Assembly (NCBI RefSeq): GCF_963678635.1
Contig: NC_087070.1
Span: 32,728,695 to 32,792,694, forward strand
Origin: Symsagittifera roscoffensis
Lineage: Eukaryota; Xenacoelomorpha; Acoela; Convolutidae
DNA: 64,000 bases
Reading direction: 5' to 3'
The position numbers and the translations under genes were made by a program. Positions 9,650 through 21,591 of this stretch are shown here, one piece after another; position 1 is the stretch's first letter; each line of letters begins with the position of its first letter. Under the pieces are notes generated by a model. The model was not told the origin of the DNA, did not search any database, and saw only the letters and a list, made by a program, of their open reading frames with translations.

Positions 9650-11682
9650 ATGAGCTCTGAAAAGATTGAAATATCTGCGGCTAAAATGGAAGAAGCTGTT
9701 GAATCAGAACCTCTCAAAGTTCCCGAGGAGACTGCGAAAGAAGAAAACGCAATGGATACCAAGACTGATTCGGTTCCGGAGACTGAATCGAACAAGACAG
9801 AGACAGATTCAGAAGAGAAAGAAGATAGCTCAGTCATAAATTCGGAGCCCTCGGTTAAAATTGACTCGACTGATTCAGAGAGCAAAATCGACTCCGCGGA
9901 GGTTGCAAAACCAGACCAAGAAGTGATATCTGTGGAGCGTCTGTATGAAATATGCGAAACATTAGATTCCATGTCCAAGTCCAACCCGGATAAGATGTAC
10001 TCTTACGAAGGACTTTTCCGGGAGCTCCTGGGAGGAGTGAAAGGGGAAAAGAAACAAAAACAACTGTCTTGTCAATTTATAATGAGATTTTTCAAGTTTT
10101 TTAGTACCTCCCAACCCTTGTTAGAATTAACCTTAGACGCACTTTTTGACCTATGTGAAGATCTAGACGCGGCTATTAGGCGTCAAGCTATTAAAGAGTT
10201 GCCCAATATTTGTAAAAGTGTACCGGAAACAGTTGCCCGTATTTCAGACATTTTAGCCCAGCTTCTCCAAGCTGAGGATTCGGTTGAGTATGCTTTCGTC
10301 CAGACGTCACTTCTACAGCTGGTCAAAATCAACGCAAAGGTGAGAGATTTTTTATACATTGTTTATCATTAAAATTGAAAACTTATTTCGCTTGACGCTA
10401 TCTACTTTCATAAATAAATGTTTCCGCAGAACTTCTGCCAATCTATTGTTTTAACATATTTTGTTTCTTCAAGGAATGTCTGTTGGCGCTGTTTGTTCAA
10501 ATTTTGACGGCCAGCGAGACCGGAGGAGAAATCATACGAGAGAGGACAATCAAATTTTTGGCCACAAAACTGCCATCACTCTCGCCAGATATCCTGACAC
10601 CAGAAATTGAGACTCTTCTCATTGCAAAAATCCAGGAAACATTACTAGATGTCACATGCCACGAGTTCAGTACGTTTATTAAGATACTCGCATCACTGAG
10701 ACAGCTCCAGCAAACTGAAGGTCGAGCCAGATTGATTGAGATGATAGCTAATCAGGCTGGAATTTCGGACGATAAGAGTTCGGATTTTGATCCGAAAGAT
10801 GAAGAAAAAGTGGCAATTTTGGTGCAGTGTACAAAACAAGCTTTGGATTTCTTTTCACGCAGTTTACCTAGCACGAAATTTACGAGCTATTTTTGCACCA
10901 CTGTTCTGCCGAGTATTTGGGAGCTTCCAGAAAACTCAGATAGTCCAGATCGAAATGGAATGCCGACTCAAGTGGATGTCTTGAAGCTTTTAGCCGAGTT
11001 GTCAGTAAACAGTGGTGCGTTGGACAATGTTTGTATAGAGCATGTTTATAATGCACTCGTTAGGTTGTTACCTGAGAAACCGACAGCTGAGGAAGGTGGA
11101 AAGTCTAGTGGAGGTGCTTCTTTGCCTAACTTAATGTTGTCACATTTGGAATGTGTCTTATTCATTTATCACACACTTGCTCGCCAACCCTCTTATATAA
11201 CGCTGGAGCAATCTAAGAATAATTTGAAGAAATTGAAACCGAGTTTGACATTTTTGGCTTCCGGGATTCAAAGCTACATTCAAAAACTGAGAGAGGATGT
11301 TGCACTGTACTCACAAGAAGAGTTGAAGGAGCCAGAAAATAGTCTAAAACTTACAGCATTGAAAGTAACTCTGAATATCACTCTGATTATAAAAGAATTG
11401 GCACGCTCTCCTCCCTCATTCCAGGAAATTGTTACGTTGTCATGGAAACGAGCTACCCAAGTGTCTGGAAACAAAGCTGCGGTGAAAAGGAAATCACAAC
11501 AAGGTGGACACAATTCTCACGACCGGAGGGGAGACGAAACTGAAGCGGGGTCAAGTGACGCCAGAGGTCAAAGGTATAATCCACCTTCGGGAAAATATAG
11601 CAAGCAGGTCAACTCTTATGAATCGAAATACAAACCGGGATTCAAAGGAAGCAAGTATAAACTGGGAGTATACTACGCCTGA
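9650..11682 (+). CDS. API5: API5, apoptosis inhibitor 5 (AAC-11), two exons, complete
   Basis: Exon 1 is 9650-10339 and exon 2 is 10474-11682, joined in phase 0 over a 134-bp GT-AG intron (donor GTGAGA, acceptor TTCAAG). The product is 632 residues. Residues about 96 to 560 follow the human API5 HEAT/ARM-like helical repeat scaffold, including stretches such as DLCEDLDAAIRRQAIKELP and RERTIKFLATKLPSL. The C-terminal tail is basic, with a KRK nuclear-localisation-like patch and the family's NPPSGKYS motif. API5 is a nuclear protein that opposes E2F1- and Acinus-linked apoptosis and associates with RNA-export factors. Unusual here is a 95-residue acidic Glu/Ser/Asp-rich N-terminal extension absent from the roughly 500-residue vertebrate protein. 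I chose the ATG just after the acceptor CAG, not an earlier one at 9593 that lies before that acceptor. Confidence 0.93.
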
Positions 11683-12059
11683 AAAAAATAAAAAACTGAA
11701 GATAGTAAAAGATTGAAGAACAGAAATCTAACTGAATTCAATTTCGTATACGTGCAAAATTTAGTTATTATGTTCTGATGAATTTCATCTGAAAATTCAG
11801 TGTTTCTTGTTTGTTTTCAATATTTTTTTTGCATAAATCTATGCAACGTTTGTGGGAGTTTAACTGGAACTTCTACATAAAAATCAAGTTATCTTGAAAG
11901 GCAAAATCTACTTTGAAACTCACAATCAACAGTAACTGATTGTTAAGCAAGAGCGCACAGTGTTCGCACTCGAATTTTTTTGAAATGATTATTTTTCAAC
12001 ACATTGAAATTATCACCTAAATTCAAAATTTATTGTTATCAAAGTGGGTGTGGGTCTAA
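11683..12059. other. API5 3' flank
   Basis: AT-rich. An AATAAA-like polyadenylation signal occurs within the first 15 bases after the stop codon, which is very close. No other gene is seen. Confidence 0.35.
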
Positions 12060-13480
12060 GAAAAATATTTAATGCGTTTAATGCATATTCCTACGTTATG
12101 GTATTAAAACAGTGTCTTTTTTCTTTTTCCTAAGCAGCCTTATTTTGTTTTTTTTTCTTAAAAAGTTCTCGAAAACGTTTAAGTGAAACATTCTGAAAAA
12201 ATATGCCTCAATTTTTTTCAGCAATATGGCTTTTGCTTTTATTTTGAGTCTCTTTGATTCTTACACAAATCAATCAATTCTTATTTTTCGTCCTGGCTTA
12301 TTAGCGCCTGTAGTTGACAATTTTAATCTTTTTTGTGTGTCTGAAACAAGGATGGTTTTTAGGGTTGTTTTTGTTTCATATATGTTTGACCAGTTGAATC
12401 AAGGAAAAGGTGAAAATTTTTCGAGCAATTTGTGTAATTTTTTTTCGACCGCTTAGTTTTTATGTGCTTTTTTCGAGTGAAATGTAAAAATTAACCTTGA
12501 ATCAATCGTTGATAATAAACAACTCACGTAAGAAAGAATAAGGCAAATATCACTTCCTTATGTCACGGAAAAACCATTTTTAGCCAATGGTTTTTCAAGA
12601 AATTGGCTAAAAATATGTTCATGTTCGAATTTCTTTTCTAACTATCTGGCTTCGAGTCATTTTTGAGTTCAAATCGTTTTCATTTGCTAAATAAAACACA
12701 CCTAAAATCCTGTATGCGAACAGTGAAAAAAAAAGACACTTGACCGAAGATTAAGTTATGGCCTAAGTTTTCATTAGAAGTTTTGCATTAGATCATTGCA
12801 GTTGATTATCACTTTTTAATGATCTGATGGCTGTTTTGTTTCTTTTTTTAATCTAAACAACCTAAACTACTTTTGAGAAATATGTTTTCTACAATTCAAC
12901 TTTTCAAAGAACTCAGGTATTATAAGAATTTTTTTTTCTTGATTTTTTGATATGAAAGTTGTTTTGTAATTTTGTTAAAAGCACAATAACACAGCTATTG
13001 GCACATTGATTGTAAAAATTTGAGAGTTGAAAGAAAACAATTTTTGTTTTAGTTAAAACATGGTCTAGATGCGTGAATTAAATTAAAGTTGATTTCACAG
13101 TGGGTAACTTTGTTAGAGTTCGCACTTTCTTTGAAAGTGGAAGAGCAAGATGAAATAAGGGCATAACAGATACATTTCTTGCAACTCAGTCTGGAAAAAT
13201 GATAATTTTGGACCACATTTTTTCTCACCAGGCTGATAATAAATTAGTGAATATATTCTCCAATTGTGTTCCGGGCTTGAAGCATGACAACTGATATTTT
13301 GGGATTCGTTCCTGGACACTGATCTGTATTGAGGTATTCCAAATGGGCTGAAAAAAACCCAACTCACGCTGCCAATTTTTTTTCACATTTTAAAATACTT
13401 TTCAACTTGAGTCCAGCGCACAAAGCTGAAGCTGATTTTGTTCATGCGGGTTTTAAAATCAAATTTTTTTATGTTTTGAA
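12060..13480 (+). repeat. Dispersed repeat, copy A (Helitron-free)
   Basis: Patchy but clear similarity in order to 14270-16420. Shared blocks include the one around ATGAAACAAGGATTG (copy B) and GAAACAAGGATGG (copy A), a block with CCAGCGCACAAA, and a GAAAAAAA/CGCCAATTTTTTTT block. Copy A reads straight through AAATGTAAAAA|TTAACCTTGA at 12490/12491, where copy B is interrupted by a Helitron. The short frame at 12226-12456 has no support as a gene. Confidence 0.6.
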
Positions 13481-14269
13481 TCAACCCAAAAGTTTTCTGA
13501 TCTTCTAATTATTCTACAAATTTGTACTACAAGATGGTGTTTCCAGTACATTTAATTACTAAAAGTTATCGGGGCCATGAATTATTTGAATTTTTGAGGG
13601 GCTCCCACATCCCCCGCTCCTGGGTATCAATTTTAGATTAGTTTTTCATCAGCTTTAGATTCATCAAAGGCAAAAACTCAAAAAATTATTACTTGGAGTT
13701 TAAATTGACGCAAAATGGCCCAAACCTTTGAAACTAGAACTAAACTTTTAAGCAAAAAAAAAACTATATTATTTGAAGTCGGAGTTGGCTTACAGCCAAG
13801 ATATAGTCGAACTCCTACAGAAACTGAATTAAAAACGCATTTTTGCTCAAAATATGTCTTTTGTTTTGATGATTAATTAGGATGACTGCTCGCACGAAAT
13901 TATTCAGTGATTTTGTAAGTCAATTGCTAATCGAAAGTGTAGTCAAAAGTCTTGTTTTCCGTTTCGCTGAGTTATAACAAACAATCAGCTGTTTGCTATG
14001 TTCGGTTGGAAGTACTTATCAAAAAAACAGGGGGGATTACGGTCGAGCGTGTTAGAGAATGCTTTTTTGTTGGCGATTGGACCTCCTTGCAATTAAAAGG
14101 GTCCATTTTTGCTACTATCTTGCAGCATTTTTTTACTGTTCACAGTAGTAATTTTCCATGAAATTTTTTGGTGATATAGATGAATTTATAACTGATGCAA
14201 GTTTTATGCGTGAAGTTAGTTTTCTGAGACAAAACTGGAGTGTGCACGGCAATTTGCAAAGCTCAACAA

Positions 14270-16420
14270 ATTGCCAAAACGCAGGAAAATAATGCTGTTA
14301 TGGTAATTATTTCCGGATGTTTTGGTCTCAGTAATTTTGCTTTCATTGCATACATCTACCTTATGATAATCGAAAAGTATATATATTTTTTCCTGAGCAG
14401 CATAGTTTTGTTTTTACTTTTAGCTCCTGTGTTCCAAAAATTTGAGCTAATGGAATAAAAAAATATTTTTGGAATATGCAATTTTTTTCAGGAACATGGC
14501 TTGAAACAAATCTTTAAACAAAAAATTTTTTGAATTTTTTCTTACTGGTCTGAATTTTGAATCTTCTGTATGAAACAAGGATTGTTTTTAAGGTGGTTTT
14601 TTTAAATACTTTTGGCCAGAATACGTGTGAGAAGATTTTTTCGAATGCTTAAATTTTATGTGCGGTTATCAAGGTGTAAAATGTAAAAATCTATTATATA
14701 TTTAAATGCGGGCTTCACTATCTCGCCATGCTTAAGCTTTTTCAACGTATTATTTTTGCATGTTTAAGCTATATCGTATTTTGCAATGGTTATGATTTTT
14801 TTCGATTTTCCAATTTGATTTTAGTGGTTATTTTACCGAGTTTAAATTAAGCAGCCAAATATCGAATTAGGGCTTGCGAATTTGGCCTCCAATTTTGAAT
14901 GCCCGAATCATTTTAGTTAACGAGATAAGACTATTTTTGAGATTTTTTCAAAACTTTTTAGAAATTTCAAATAACAAAATAATTTAAAAAACTTGAAGTT
15001 CCCAACCCTGTAGTTGGGTCCTGTCAGAGTACTCTCAAAGATTGCGAATCTTGCGAAACTTAAATAATTATTATTTTTTGAAAATCTGAAATTCCCAACC
15101 TTGTAGTTAGGTGCTGTCAGTAAGGAGTTGCAAATCTTGCCTCCAAATATGACTGTTCAAATCCTTGAAGTTTTCGAGATATGACGATTTTTGTGATTTT
15201 TTTCAAAAAATTTTCAGAAAACTTATATTAATTGTTTTCGCAAAATCTGAAATTCCCATCCCTGTAGTTGGGTCCTGTCAGAGTACTCTCAAAGAGTGCG
15301 AATCTTTCCTCCAAATATGACTGCTCAATTCTTTGTTGTTTTCGAGATGTGACGTTTTTTACGATTTCTTAAAATTTTCAGAAAGTTTAAATTAAATATT
15401 TTTCAAAATTTGAAATTCCCAACGCTATAGTTCGGTGTTGACACGGTACTCTAAAGAGCTGCAAATCTTGCCACATGCGCCTGCTAAACGCGACTGCTCA
15501 AATGCTTTTAGTGTTCGAGGAACTTATCTACAAAGAAGATGAAGATACAGCCTTATTGTCAGAGTACACCCAGGCGTCTTAAATCTTGCCTCTTAATATG
15601 AATACTAAAATCCTTTTAGTTTCCGAGATAAGACGTTTTTTTTTCAAATTTTTTTCCGGTAAACTTAGTTTTAAAAAATGCACAAAATTTTCAGAAACTT
15701 TTAATAAATATTATTTTTTAAAGATCTGAAATTCTCAACCCTGTATTTGGGTACTGTCAGAGTACTATCAAGGATTGCGAATCTTGCCTCCAAATATGGC
15801 GGCTCAAATCCTTTAGTTTCCAAGATGAGACGTTTTTTTTCAATTTTTTTTCCGGGAAACTTAGGTTTAAAAAAATTCACAAAATTTTGAATTCCTAACC
15901 CTATCAGTGAGGACTCTCAGTGGTTGCAAAACTGGCCTCCAAATTTCTCCAGAGGCCCATTAAGTTTTCGAGATGACGCTTTTAAAATGGGAAATTAAAA
16001 ATAAGTAAAAAGTTCGAAATTACCAACCCTGTAATTGGGTATAGTCAGCGTACACTAAAAGTTTGCAGATGTTGTTTCCAATATATGCGGTTTTCGAAGC
16101 ACCGAAGGTGCGTTAAACGCTAGTTAACCTTGATCCGATCATTTTTAGCAGATGCATTTTGAGTAACTCAATCTGAAAAGAAGATAAAGGGAAAGCAATT
16201 TCTCGCCAGGTTGACAATATATTCTTCAAATTTTTTCAGTGCTTAAATCATGACAAATATTTTCTGGACAACTAAGTTTTATTGAGGCTTCAAATTAGGC
16301 CGAAAAAAATTAACCTACGACGCCAATTTTTTTTCTCCATTTCTTGATTACTCTTTATATTAGGTCCAGCGCACAAAACTAGAACGGTTCTTATTATCCT
16401 GGGTTTTAAAAATTAGACTT
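14270..16420 (+). repeat. Dispersed repeat, copy B (interrupted by Helitron)
   Basis: Second copy of the 12060-13480 repeat, split by the Helitron at 14690-16123. To the left it ends in ATGTAAAAA and to the right it resumes with TTAACCTTGA. Between the two copies (13481-14269) I see only AT-rich sequence without a supported gene. Confidence 0.55.
14690..16123 (+). mobile_element. Non-autonomous Helitron with internal minisatellite
   Basis: The 5' end is TC preceded by A, opening TCTATTATATATTTAAATG. The 3' end is CTAG followed by T, with a short GC hairpin (GCACC-GAA-GGTGC, 16099-16111) 8 bases before the CTAG. These are the hallmarks of Helitrons, which insert between A and T without target duplication. 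The body is about eight diverged units of 140-190 bp, each with a palindromic core (CCCAAC...GTTGGG) and a GAGATATGACG-like block. No Rep/helicase is present, so it depends on another copy. A paralogous empty site is present at 12490/12491. Confidence 0.8.
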
Positions 16421-16714
16421 GTTAGTACGATTTGCAAAAACCATTCCAAAAATTACTTACATTAGTTGCCGCTTGATACAAGTTTCTCGATTTTCAGCTA
16501 CACATCAACAGAAAAAACTGATGTGGTATTTAATTTCAGAAAATCTTCTCTCAGAAATTTTGCGAATCAACGTTAAATAAATTTGTTCAATTTTTTTACG
16601 CTTGCAAATAACAAGCGTTATCAATCAGGAGTATAACCTTTTTTTGGTTAGCAACTAGTTTAACAGAATAACAGGAATCATTTTACCATTGGTTCATCTG
16701 AAATTAACAGTCAA

Positions 16715-17065
16715 ACGTTAACTGGCGCAGAAGTAACGCATCTGTCTAAAAACAAAGGTCAGTAATTTGAATCCAGCCAGAATCTGTTTTTTTTTTGAAT
16801 TATTCTAGACTTGCGTGTCTGCTATTTTTTTGGTGTAGGTCCTGCAGAAAGGTTCGGTTTTTTTAGCATTATGAAAGCTCTTTGTAAAGTTTTTAATGGT
16901 GCATGTTATTTTATTTCAGGAACTTTTTGTCCCTTTTTGCAATTTTATAACTTTTTTGACAAAAAAAAAACATTTTTTTGAAGTTTTTTTTAATTTGTGA
17001 TTTATCTTTGATAATCATAGACTATTTTTTTTGCATCGCAAGTGATGCGAAGCTCCGTTTTTCCT
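16715..17065 (+). repeat. tRNA-derived SINE (family A)
   Basis: Starts with a tRNA-like head with an A-box-like segment (TGGCGCAGAAGT) and a B-box-like TTTGAATCC. It ends with a 3' module containing CTCTTTGTAAAGTTT and the GCAAGTGATGCGAAGCTC block seen in the other copies. Confidence 0.55.
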
Positions 17066-18499
17066 CTGACTATTTTCCATTCATTTGTTTTCTAGTCCCT
17101 TAGTTATGATGCTACAGAATGTGACGTGGCGCTGACAACTGAAGTGTGCTTGCAAACTTGTTGACACTCACAACTCAATTTTAGAACAACTGAAACTTTT
17201 GTTCAAATTTCCGTATTTACCCTAAATTTAATCTGCAAGAGCAATAATAATTGTAATGGGAAACTAATTTTTTTCCTTTTAACAACTATTTCTACAAATT
17301 AAGAAAATTTGCTTCAAAGTTGTGCTCTTTAGGAAAATCCAAAATTTCCAGACACTTTCTTTTTTTTTGTCGAATATTAAACGGCGTGCCTTGCAATCCT
17401 AAAGTTTGCTGTTCGAGTCCCTGTCGGACTTCTATTTTTTTCTCAAAATGAATGTAAACTGATTCTTTTGGGGGAAAATTTGATTGGTTGGGTTTCTTGG
17501 ATAATTGAAATTGTTTCCGTAAATTTTTTCTTAACAATTCTGATTTCAGTCACCTTATATTGCGCCGGTTGCCGAGCAAAATTGGAAACTTTTTCTTGCC
17601 TGCTTTATTAATTTATGCTTTTTTTATGCTTTTGTTTGTTTTTTATGGGGCAGTTTTTAAATTGTTTTTGCTCGATTTTTTTTCAGGCGAAGCCGCAATT
17701 TTGCAAACATGAGCGAAAAAGCGGCAGAAGGGAGCTTCAAAAGCACAAAAACTTTGCATTCAATGATTTGCAATGTATCAAACTGAAGACTATCATATTA
17801 ACTTCGCTTGTCTAATAAACTGGGCTCTTTAAAGCAAATTGTATTGTTGTATGAGAGAAACAGCTTTTTCTGGTTCATTCTTAAAATTAAAAATACAGAA
17901 ACTGTGATAACTGATTCTTGATTTACATGTTATTGAACTATCAATTGTGCCTGCTTGCAACTCAAGAAAATTAGAACTGTTAAGTATCGCACTACGCCCT
18001 GCTTGTGTAATAACAAGTTTTGATATTGGCTCAACAGGTGTACATAAAAATATTGTCGGCTAAATTCTTGCTTGTTAAATGATTTGAGTGCTTACTATTG
18101 CTGTTGATTGAGTTCCTTGACAAAAAATTCTCAAACTGAATATCATTGAAAATTACAAAAAAAATACAACAACTTCTTGTAGATAAGTTTTTTAAAACTT
18201 TTTTTTCGATTTGTTCTTAATCTTAGAAGCTACAGTCTCATGTTCAATCTGCCATCTTGCAATGCTATGTTTTTGAAGCTCAGCTTCACCTCTGCATTTT
18301 TAATTTCATTTCTTAAATCATCATGCTTGGAACACTCACAACAACTGTTCATCCATGTGAAGCTAGGACCATTTGTCCATGAGGCAAAAAATCAACTTAC
18401 GTTCTGATCAGCTCATTACAGCGCACCGCTGTAAGGCTCATTTGTTGAGACCTGCGTTCACCCTCATTAATGAGCACTAGTCACATGTTCCAAAACCAC
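17066..18499. other. AT-rich stretch with repeat scraps
   Basis: No gene seen. At about 17370-17440 a tRNA-like scrap with a GTTCGAGTCCC B box is visible. The remainder has long T and A runs and no supported coding frame. Confidence 0.4.
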
Positions 18500-19115
18500 C
18501 TTGTTTTAGGCTGAGAGATCAAGACCTTGACACACACAGAGGCGAAGCTGAGCTTAGCTTCACTAGCGATAAAATTATGAACGACTATGATTGAAATTGA
18601 TTGAAACCGAAAGTAAAAAAAATTGACCAAAAAAGTTTCAAAAAATGGTTTTTGTAAAAAAAAATCAAAAATAGCAAAAGCCCAAAAAGTCCAAAATAAA
18701 ATTCCTTGCACCATAAGAAATTTTACAAATATCTTTTGGAAAGCTAAAAAGAAGCCGAATTTAACTTTAAAACTTTTTCAGGAACTAAGTCGACAAAAAT
18801 AAGCAGACAGACAATAAAATAAATTAGCCGAAAGTTTTTTATTTGCAAAAAAACAAGCCTCGACTAGAATTGAACTACCGGGCTTATCGTCCCAAGCATG
18901 GGGTTACAGAAAATTGGAAGAAAGCTGAATCTGCCACAAAATCGGGCTACGGGAACTAAACCGACAAAAATAAACATGCTGACGGTAGTCTGAAAAAGTA
19001 CAAATCTCTAGTTTGCAAACAGGTCCCAACCGGATTCGAACCGCATTCCTATCCGTCTCAAACAGGTGTGTTACTCCTACGTCAGATGTGCCAGATTTAA
19101 GGTTGAATTGAAAGT
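18500..19115 (-). repeat. tRNA-derived dimeric SINE (family A), - strand
   Basis: On the - strand this holds a tRNA-like head with A-box-like GACGTAGGAGTAACA and a B box GGTTCGAATCC. A second, decayed tRNA-like unit follows (around 18860-18930), then the 3' module with CTCAGCTTCGCCTCTG near 18540. The same order is seen in the + copy at 19735-20225. Confidence 0.65.
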
Positions 19116-19164
19116 TCTAATAAACAAGCGGTAACAAATCCCTAAACACCTGAGCTGGAACTTT

Positions 19165-19440
19165 TCATGCCGAAAAAAGGGTATTGCAATTGGATACTAG
19201 ACTTTTTTCCCGTAAACAACTTTGTCCACAGGTGGTACCTTAGTTCACAACGAATTCAAAATTTGTGGCGTCTCTTGCACGCTTACCCTGGTGGTGACGA
19301 ATACGCCTGGGACGGCAAAAGTCCTGGGTTCCATTCTGACCAGGACCTGTTTTTTTTCAAACGGTAATTGTTCCAATTCAAAAACATTTCGGCCTATTAT
19401 TTGTATGCTTATGTTCTGTCGGCTTAGTTCCTATATCTAA
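19165..19440 (+). repeat. SINE family A relative
   Basis: Contains a tRNA-like stretch around 19285-19350 (B-box-like GGGTTCCATTCTGACC) and a leading block matching the GGTACTAGACTTTTTTCCCG module at 55680-55720 and 63150-63200 on the opposite strand. Two overlapping short frames here are repeat shadows. Confidence 0.45.
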
Positions 19441-19734
19441 GAATAGTTTATTTTTTAGCTGTAAACAATTTTAACTGCAGTTGTTTTCGTCGTTCAAAAA
19501 ACCCGGGCAAATCGAAATTTGCTTCTCACATTGGTTGTAATTTAATCAGCTTGATTTTTTTTTCGTCTTTTTTATCGGCTCAATACAATTTGTCCTAATG
19601 CATATCGACTTAGTAATCCCTTATTGCGTCGTTGCGTCCGAAAAAAAGTTTTTGTGCGCGTGTTTGTGCTCTGACACTAAAAAAGACTTGACATTTTTTG
19701 AAATTTTATTTATCAAGAGAAAAGAAAGCCGAAA

Positions 19735-20225
19735 GAATTTGAGCAGAAAGCCTTCATGCCAGAATCTGGCGTAGAGTTAAAACAACTGCTTGAGATAGTA
19801 AAAGTTCGAATCCGGCCGCGGCCTTTGTTGCAAACTAGAGTTTTTGTTTTTCTTCCGGAATATCGTCCGTCTGTTTTTTTTGTCGGCTTAGTTCCTGTGG
19901 CTCGATGGTTCAACTTTATTCCAAGTTGCTGTAACCCCCAAGCTTGAGACGACAAAGCCCACTAATTTAGATTATTTTCTGTCTGCTTATTTTTGTCTGC
20001 TATTTTCCCCAGAAAAGATTTTTTTGAAAACTTGACTTCCGTGTAGCATTCCCAAAGCTCTTTGTAAAGTTACTACTGGTGCAGGCAATTTTCTTCGGGA
20101 TATTTTGGGCGCTTGTTGTACTTTTTATTGACAAAAACAATTTTTTGAATGTTTTTCCGTTTGATTTTCATAACATTCATATTAGTATCGCAAGTGGTGC
20201 GAAGCTCAACTTCGCCTGTGTAAAA
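19735..20225 (+). repeat. tRNA-derived dimeric SINE (family A), + strand
   Basis: A-box-like TGGCGTAGAGTT at about 19765 and B box GTTCGAATCCGG at about 19805 give a pol III internal promoter layout. A second tRNA-like unit follows near 19925-19960. The 3' module with CTCTTTGTAAAGTTACTACT and a hairpin (AAGCTCAACTTCGCC) ends it. It is among the best preserved copies in the window. Confidence 0.7.
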
Positions 20226-20339
20226 AAAATTAGTAGTTTTTACCCTCAAAACACACGCATTAACTCCGTTTTTCGGTCCTCAAACGACGCAATGAGAGGT
20301 TAGTAAATCGATATAATTTAAACGGACATTTTTTAAGCC

Positions 20340-20600
20340 GATACAAACCGAGTTGGTAAAAGTACAACCACTATAAAAAGTAAGTTTTGAATCGGCCGGA
20401 TTTTTGAATTGCTAAAACACTTAAAGGCTCTTCAGTGAAATTGCTTACAGCAAAAATAAAGATAGGCCGAAACTGTTTTTGAACCGGAATACTCACCCTT
20501 TGAAAAGATAAACAGGACCTGGTCAGATTCCAACCCGGGGCCTTCGACGTCCCAAGCGTATGTGTTACCTTCAGGTTAAGTGTGCAGTAAACACACAAAA
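20340..20600 (-). repeat. SINE family A copy, - strand
   Basis: On the - strand shows GGTAACACATACGCTTGGGACG followed by a B-box-like GGGTTGGAATC, matching the tRNA-like unit at 19285-19350 and at 62990-63090. Confidence 0.55.
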
Positions 20601-21588
20601 AAAGAGTTCATTATGAAGCAAGGTACCATCAGGAGTCCAGATGAGTCCTTTGGTGAACAAAATCTAGTACCCGATTTTGTTCACCAATTTTTGGGAAAAA
20701 GTCTTGTACCCGATAGCAATAAGTTCAGATTGGAGCCTTTCATAAACAGCTTGCACAATTCGAGGTTTCCGAACTCAGTTGGAACAAGAAAAAGACCTGT
20801 ACCGAAGCGGAAAACCGGCATCAGTCATAAGTTGCCTCCACGGCTTATCAACTCATGATTGCTCTTTGTGTCATAAGATGTGCTTGTCTCGATTTCATTG
20901 ATGTGAGATCACATTGAAAAGACCAACCAAATTGGGGAAATAGAAGTTGATGTATAACAGTCACAGGTAGCTCGTTTTAATTCATGACGCAACTGTGTGG
21001 AAAATTAATTCCAACTTTTTTGTAGGCTTCAACCATAGTTGGTTTATCCATTAAAACGAGTATCGCTTAGAACTTCCATTGCTTCGGGCGTAAAATTACG
21101 CTCAAATTAGGGAATTATTATTCCATAGACAAAATATGCTCGTCTAGATGCACTTTAAAAGGTGAAAGGTAGACACTAAGCTAAAAATTGAATGTATCTG
21201 AACAACTTTTCTTGCATATAATTAGTGAAATTAGTTTCTGCGATAATGCCACTTACCTTTGCATTAGTTTAGACCAAGATGACATTTCAAAAAATCCTTA
21301 AGTGTTCCCTGACGTACTTTAAATTACAGGAACAGTGCCTAACTTACGTACTTTTTCTGTGATTGTCATTTCCAACTTTCACCAGAATCAAAACAGTTAT
21401 TCACTATTCTATCGCAAACTACGTTTCAGTCGCGAATAGTTATACAGCAAAAAAATTGATTATTTTGATTTTTTATTTTAATTTAACTGTTAAAACTTTC
21501 ATATTGCATACTGAATTTTAATTCCGAGGAACTTGAAATAATAAGTTTCAGTTCTCACGCATTCACGCAAATCGTTTTCTTCACCCAG
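20601..21588. other. Spacer before the small membrane-protein gene
   Basis: No supported gene. A 92-codon frame at 20580-20858 overlaps SINE-related sequence and carries a near-repeat of LVPDF/LVPDS, so I do not accept it. The spacer ends in the acceptor-like TTCTTCACCCAG at 21577-21588. Confidence 0.35.
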
Positions 21589-21591
21589 TTT

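Noticed and set aside
9593-10372. Symplekin as the identity of the + strand gene at 9.6-11.7 kb
   Set aside because: The helical repeats and the NPPSGKYS tail match API5 along the whole length; symplekin is far longer and does not share these motifs.
13113-13367. - strand frame of 84 codons
   Set aside because: It falls in the duplicated repeat (copy A), has no conserved partner frame in copy B and no exon signals.
14690-16123. CRISPR-like array
   Set aside because: The repeats are long, diverged and have no fixed-length spacers; the ends are those of a Helitron and the host is an animal.
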